DNA of 64,000 bases from Tubulanus polymorphus (Eukaryota > Nemertea > Palaeonemertea > Tubulaniformes > Tubulanidae): assembly GCF_964204645.1 (NCBI RefSeq), contig NC_134032.1, positions 10,410,275 through 10,474,274 of the forward strand, written 5' to 3'. A program made the translations under genes and the position numbers. A model generated the notes under the pieces. That model did no database searches. It was not told where the DNA came from and worked only from the letters and a program-made list of their open reading frames with translations. How positions within the stretch are numbered: position 1 is the stretch's first letter; every line of letters starts with the position of its first letter. Below are positions 60,759 through 64,000 of the stretch, in pieces.

Positions 60759-60985
60759 TCAATATTCGCCGTCTGCGAAACTGCTGACGAATCGAGCAGC
60801 CAAATCGTCTTCGTTGTCAATACCGATGACGTCATCAGTTCTATCGCGGCATGGTCGGAAACAACAAGGATGTATGGTGAAGCATTCCCTCATTCCCGCG
60901 CCCGGGCAACAGCAAACACTGCATCTATCCTTGCACATAGGCCTTGTCCTCCGGAGTCGACCTTGGAAAAAATTGCTTGATAAAT
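60759..60985 (-). other. Cysteine-rich open frame, copy 2, coding status uncertain
   Basis: This is the counterpart of 56820-57068. Here the frame is open for 148 codons upstream to 61205, but the extension is not shared with copy 1. After DNEDD the C-terminus is replaced by AARFVSSFADGEY and a stop, owing to an insertion of about 26 bases. Confidence 0.3.
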
Positions 60986-61643
60986 GTTTTTCAACATGAA
61001 TGGCACAACGTATTGAATGATTCATAAACCACTGAAACGTTTTCAAAATGGACGACGCGGTAACGTATTGAATAAATAAACCACTAAAACACGTACAAAA
61101 TGAGAGATGGAATATTAAGATAGTACGTGAAAAACTACTGGTATATTCAAAAAAGCATGACAATACTACTAAACGTATCCATTTAAACTGATTGACGAAA
61201 TGCAAATTCTGCCACGAGAAACTTCTTGAATTTAGAAATTACGGTGCGCAATGGCGAAAGGCTTATGATGTATTGCCACGTAGGCTAAAAGAAGTTTAAT
61301 AATATATAACATAAAATTCATTCCCTTCCACAACAATGCATTGAAAACATTTATGTATTATTGTTCGAAGGCACAGCAGCATCAATAAATCCGATTTCTA
61401 ATTTCAAACTCTTCTTTTTTTCACTTGATTTAAGTACTTTTCAATACTTGATTTCAGTACTTTTCGATAGTAGTCAAAAGCAGGTCTAACATGACTTTAA
61501 TTAAGGTTTGCCTATATTGGGCCCCTTAAAAACGACGAAACAACCAATGGACGTGCAGGTAAGGTGCAGGGGACGTTTTTTCAACTTTTAGCATTCGAAC
61601 CCGTTACGTCACTTGCTACTATCATTCAAATCCTAGATAATCT

Positions 61644-62582
61644 TCAACAAATAAATAACTGAAACAGCGTATTTCTGAATTGTCTACTTACGATTACATA
61701 AAGTATAAAATTCACGCATGAATTGAAGAAAGATGTCCAAGTGTAAATTTGATTGAATACAATATTAAAAGATGCGCTTCCTCCGATTTTAGCGAGGAAA
61801 CCTGGGAATTCTAAAATGGCGAATACGATACTCATTGTAAGCACCATTTTAGTGGCTTTCGTTTGATTTTGAGACGGTGAAATCTTGGTCGATGAAAGAG
61901 TTTTGCGTTGCTCACTTTTAACACATAAGACAATAATGAGAGCAATGTTTGCCGCGAAAACAAAGGTATTTGAAATGATAACACGGATGATCGGGTCGAT
62001 GTACTTGTTCATTAAATTGTAAATTCGTTTATAAGAAATGAAAGATATGTAATGAACAAACCGAAATTCTTTATATCCGCGCAAATATGTTTCCCTCATT
62101 GTAATCGGGTAATAGGCACCTATAGACATCGATAATAAACCCGTAAGGATGACAAGCGGCTTCAAGCTACGTTTCACGTGTAGTGGAAAGCTGATAGTAA
62201 CCAATCTTTCGCATTGAATTATGACGGTCAAATAGTTTCGAACCACCAGAAATCCTTTAAAAAACATACTTCCCCATATGTTTAAGTGTGCCGGGGAAAT
62301 GCGGTAATTAGGAAATTTCATGACAGATTCGCCATACCACGCGTAGTGTATGTAATAACGAACAGAGAACGTGATGAACATAGCCAGCAAAAGCATCATG
62401 TCGACTAGTGCGAGGTATTTCAGTAAATCGAAGCAGCGGTTTTTAGTTTTCAGTTTATGAAATACGGTGATAACCATCGCGTTGAATACAACACCGACTG
62501 TGACTAGCGGAGGTACAACGAACGCGTAGATCATCCAAGCATACACCCTAACTGAATCGTAAACATATGAAGTCATATTCAT
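61644..62582 (-). CDS. Orphan class A GPCR, subtype A, copy 3
   Basis: The protein has 312 residues in one exon, nearly identical to the 57628 copy, but with the TM7 motif NSCVNFILY intact and LTMSIVF in TM6. Other differences are scattered single residues (for example LKYLALVD for LKCLALVD). It starts MNMTSYVYDS. No loop-2 cysteine. Confidence 0.88.
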   Translation of the reverse strand: MNMTSYVYDSVRVYAWMIYAFVVPPLVTVGVVFNAMVITVFHKLKTKNRCFDLLKYLALVDMMLLLAMFITFSVRYYIHYAWYGESVMKFPNYRISPAHLNIWGSMFFKGFLVVRNYLTVIIQCERLVTISFPLHVKRSLKPLVILTGLLSMSIGAYYPITMRETYLRGYKEFRFVHYISFISYKRIYNLMNKYIDPIIRVIISNTFVFAANIALIIVLCVKSEQRKTLSSTKISPSQNQTKATKMVLTMSIVFAILEFPGFLAKIGGSASFNIVFNQIYTWTSFFNSCVNFILYVIVSRQFRNTLFQLFIC

Positions 62583-63385
62583 TTTTCAGATTAATCCAAT
62601 TCGTCTGCGGTAAACCTTGGACGCGCCTACTCGCTGAAACTTATTATCCTATCTTAACCCACCGCCTAAGTTTTTAACGGACAATACGCAGAGCTCGTGA
62701 CACGTGTACAGGTTACATCTGATTTTGTCGCATCGGAAAGCAAATTATCTTATGTGAATGTTGAATATTATGAACTTGACTATACAAACTAGTTGGTGTA
62801 TATTCAAAGCTTTTAGAATGAAAAAGAAAAGATAGACGCGAACTTAGTTTGATTTAAGCAGAGAAAATTCTGGAATTCAGAATATACGCTTCACCACAAC
62901 AACATTGGACAACCCTCACATCGTTTTAGTTCTGAGGCAGAGCAGCAATTCACCACAGTGATCCACAGCTCTACGATCCTAGTGTGACAATTACATGAGC
63001 AGACAATTTCTTATAATTTTACAAATTCTCCAATCCACTCAGATATTTCTTTTCTAACATTTCCAGTTTTAAGTATTTTTCAGTAATCCTACCTAACTTC
63101 ATTTTTCTAAGCTATCGCATATATATTAAATCAGAGTGAAACTATGACTTTTGAAATATGAATTCTACGTAAAAAAAATCCATTAAATCTTGTTTTGATG
63201 CCAAAATAATGAAAATAGTAATAAATTACTGGTTTATTATGTACAGTAACTGGCTGTGACCACGTTGATGAACATGTATCGCATGTCTCATGAGTCAATG
63301 ATTCGACGACAAAAATTTCCAATTTCTAGGATTCGACCAGCATACGATGATACGTCACAAGCTACCGTTCCTATCGTCTGGTAAA

Positions 63386-64000
63386 TCAATTGATTTTAAA
63401 TAACTGAAACAACGTATTTCTGTATCGTTTACTTACGATTACATAAAGTATGAAATTCACACATGAATTGAGGAACGACGTCCATCCGTAAATGTCGTTA
63501 AATACTCGATTAAAAGATGCGCTTCCTCCGATCTTACCGAGGAAACCTGGAAGTTCTAATACAGCGAATACGAAACTCATTGTAAGCGCCATTTTAGTAG
63601 CTTTCGTTTGATTTTGAGATGGTGAAATCTTGGTCGCTGACAGAGATATGCGTTTCTTACTTTTGATGCATAAGACAATAATGAGAGCAATGTTTGCCGC
63701 GAAAACTAAGATGTTTGAAATGATAACACGGATGATCGGGTCGATGTATTTGTTCATTAAATGATAAATTCGTTTATAAGGAATGGAAGATATGTAATGA
63801 ACGAATCGAAATTCTTTGTACCCGCGCGACAATTTTACCCTCATTGTAATCGGGTAATAGGCACCTAAAGCCATCGATAATAAACCCGTAATGATAACAA
63901 GTGGCTTCAAGCTACGTTTCACATGAAGCGGAAAAATGATAGTAACCAATCTTTCGCATTGAATTATGACGGTCAAATAATTACGAAACACCAGAAATCC
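63386..64000 (-). CDS. Orphan class A GPCR, subtype B, copy 3 (5' end outside the window)
   Basis: The frame is open to the window edge; the visible part begins in TM3 (GFLVFRNYLTVIIQCERL) and ends LFQLFKIN. It has C-E-R-L, LELPGFLGKIGGSASF and NSCVNFILY. Loop 3 is IKSKKRISLSATKISPSQ. The N-terminus, TM1 and TM2 lie beyond base 64000. Confidence 0.88.
   Translation of the reverse strand, partial: GFLVFRNYLTVIIQCERLVTIIFPLHVKRSLKPLVIITGLLSMALGAYYPITMRVKLSRGYKEFRFVHYISSIPYKRIYHLMNKYIDPIIRVIISNILVFAANIALIIVLCIKSKKRISLSATKISPSQNQTKATKMALTMSFVFAVLELPGFLGKIGGSASFNRVFNDIYGWTSFLNSCVNFILYVIVSKRYRNTLFQLFKIN

Larger units (their letters stand above)
57628..64000 (-). repeat. Tandem ~4.0-kb two-gene units (subtype A plus subtype B receptor)
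   Basis: The A genes start the unit at 57628 and 61644 (offset 4016), and the B genes at 59364 and 63386 (offset 4022). Introns and spacers align along the whole length, including the Cys-rich stretch and the AATTCAAAGCTTTTA block. A third, older unit (A at 53630, B at 55435) has the same order and spacing. Small indels such as extra sequence near 61370-61450 separate the copies. Confidence 0.85.

Overview
The window is nuclear DNA of an animal. It has GT-AG introns, AT-rich intergenic DNA, short palindromic transposons, LINE tails, and animal-specific families (class A GPCRs, a tetraspanin, an Odd-skipped-related zinc-finger factor). The lineage-specific GPCR arrays, the secreted multicopper oxidase and the repeat types suggest a marine invertebrate, probably a spiralian (lophotrochozoan). 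That placement is inferred from gene content; the species was not identified.

Layout. (1) 1-16 kb: a tandem, partly decayed array. A plus-strand intronless GPCR (904-1938) sits beside a minus-strand four-helix membrane protein of unknown family. Five paralogues of the latter lie at 3629-4168, 6739-7326, 10101-10646, 12271-12816 and 15050-15601. The second GPCR copy (8748-9140) is a truncated pseudogene. LINE fragments and a MITE have been inserted into individual copies. (2) 16-18.8 kb: no gene; a decayed LINE piece, a minisatellite-like array and a palindromic element. (3) 18.8-26.4 kb, plus: an 11-coding-exon gene for a secreted protein with two fibronectin type II domains in front of a complete multicopper oxidase (predicted 804 aa, reading frame kept across all junctions). 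(4) 27.4-30.1 kb, minus: a five-exon tetraspanin (263 aa). (5) 33.6-36.8 kb, plus: a six-exon odd-skipped related gene (308 aa). (6) 38.4-43.1 kb, plus: a small gene for a charged protein with ~27-residue repeats. (7) 43.3-52.7 kb, plus: a gene for a ~2443-residue, mostly disordered acidic protein with a 6.5-kb first exon and a more ordered C-terminal region. (8) 53.6-64 kb, minus: six intronless GPCRs of two alternating subtypes, arranged as tandem two-gene units of ~4 kb; the last runs off the window.

The genes do not form an operon-like pathway. The two ends of the window are rapidly evolving chemoreceptor- or peptide-receptor-like membrane-protein arrays. The middle holds ordinary single-copy genes. 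The strongest candidates for novelty are the FN2-FN2-multicopper-oxidase architecture, the six GPCRs without the canonical extracellular disulfide, the five-member four-helix family with start codons abutting a splice acceptor, and the giant acidic protein. All exon models were read by eye from splice signals and phase; no transcript or database evidence was available.
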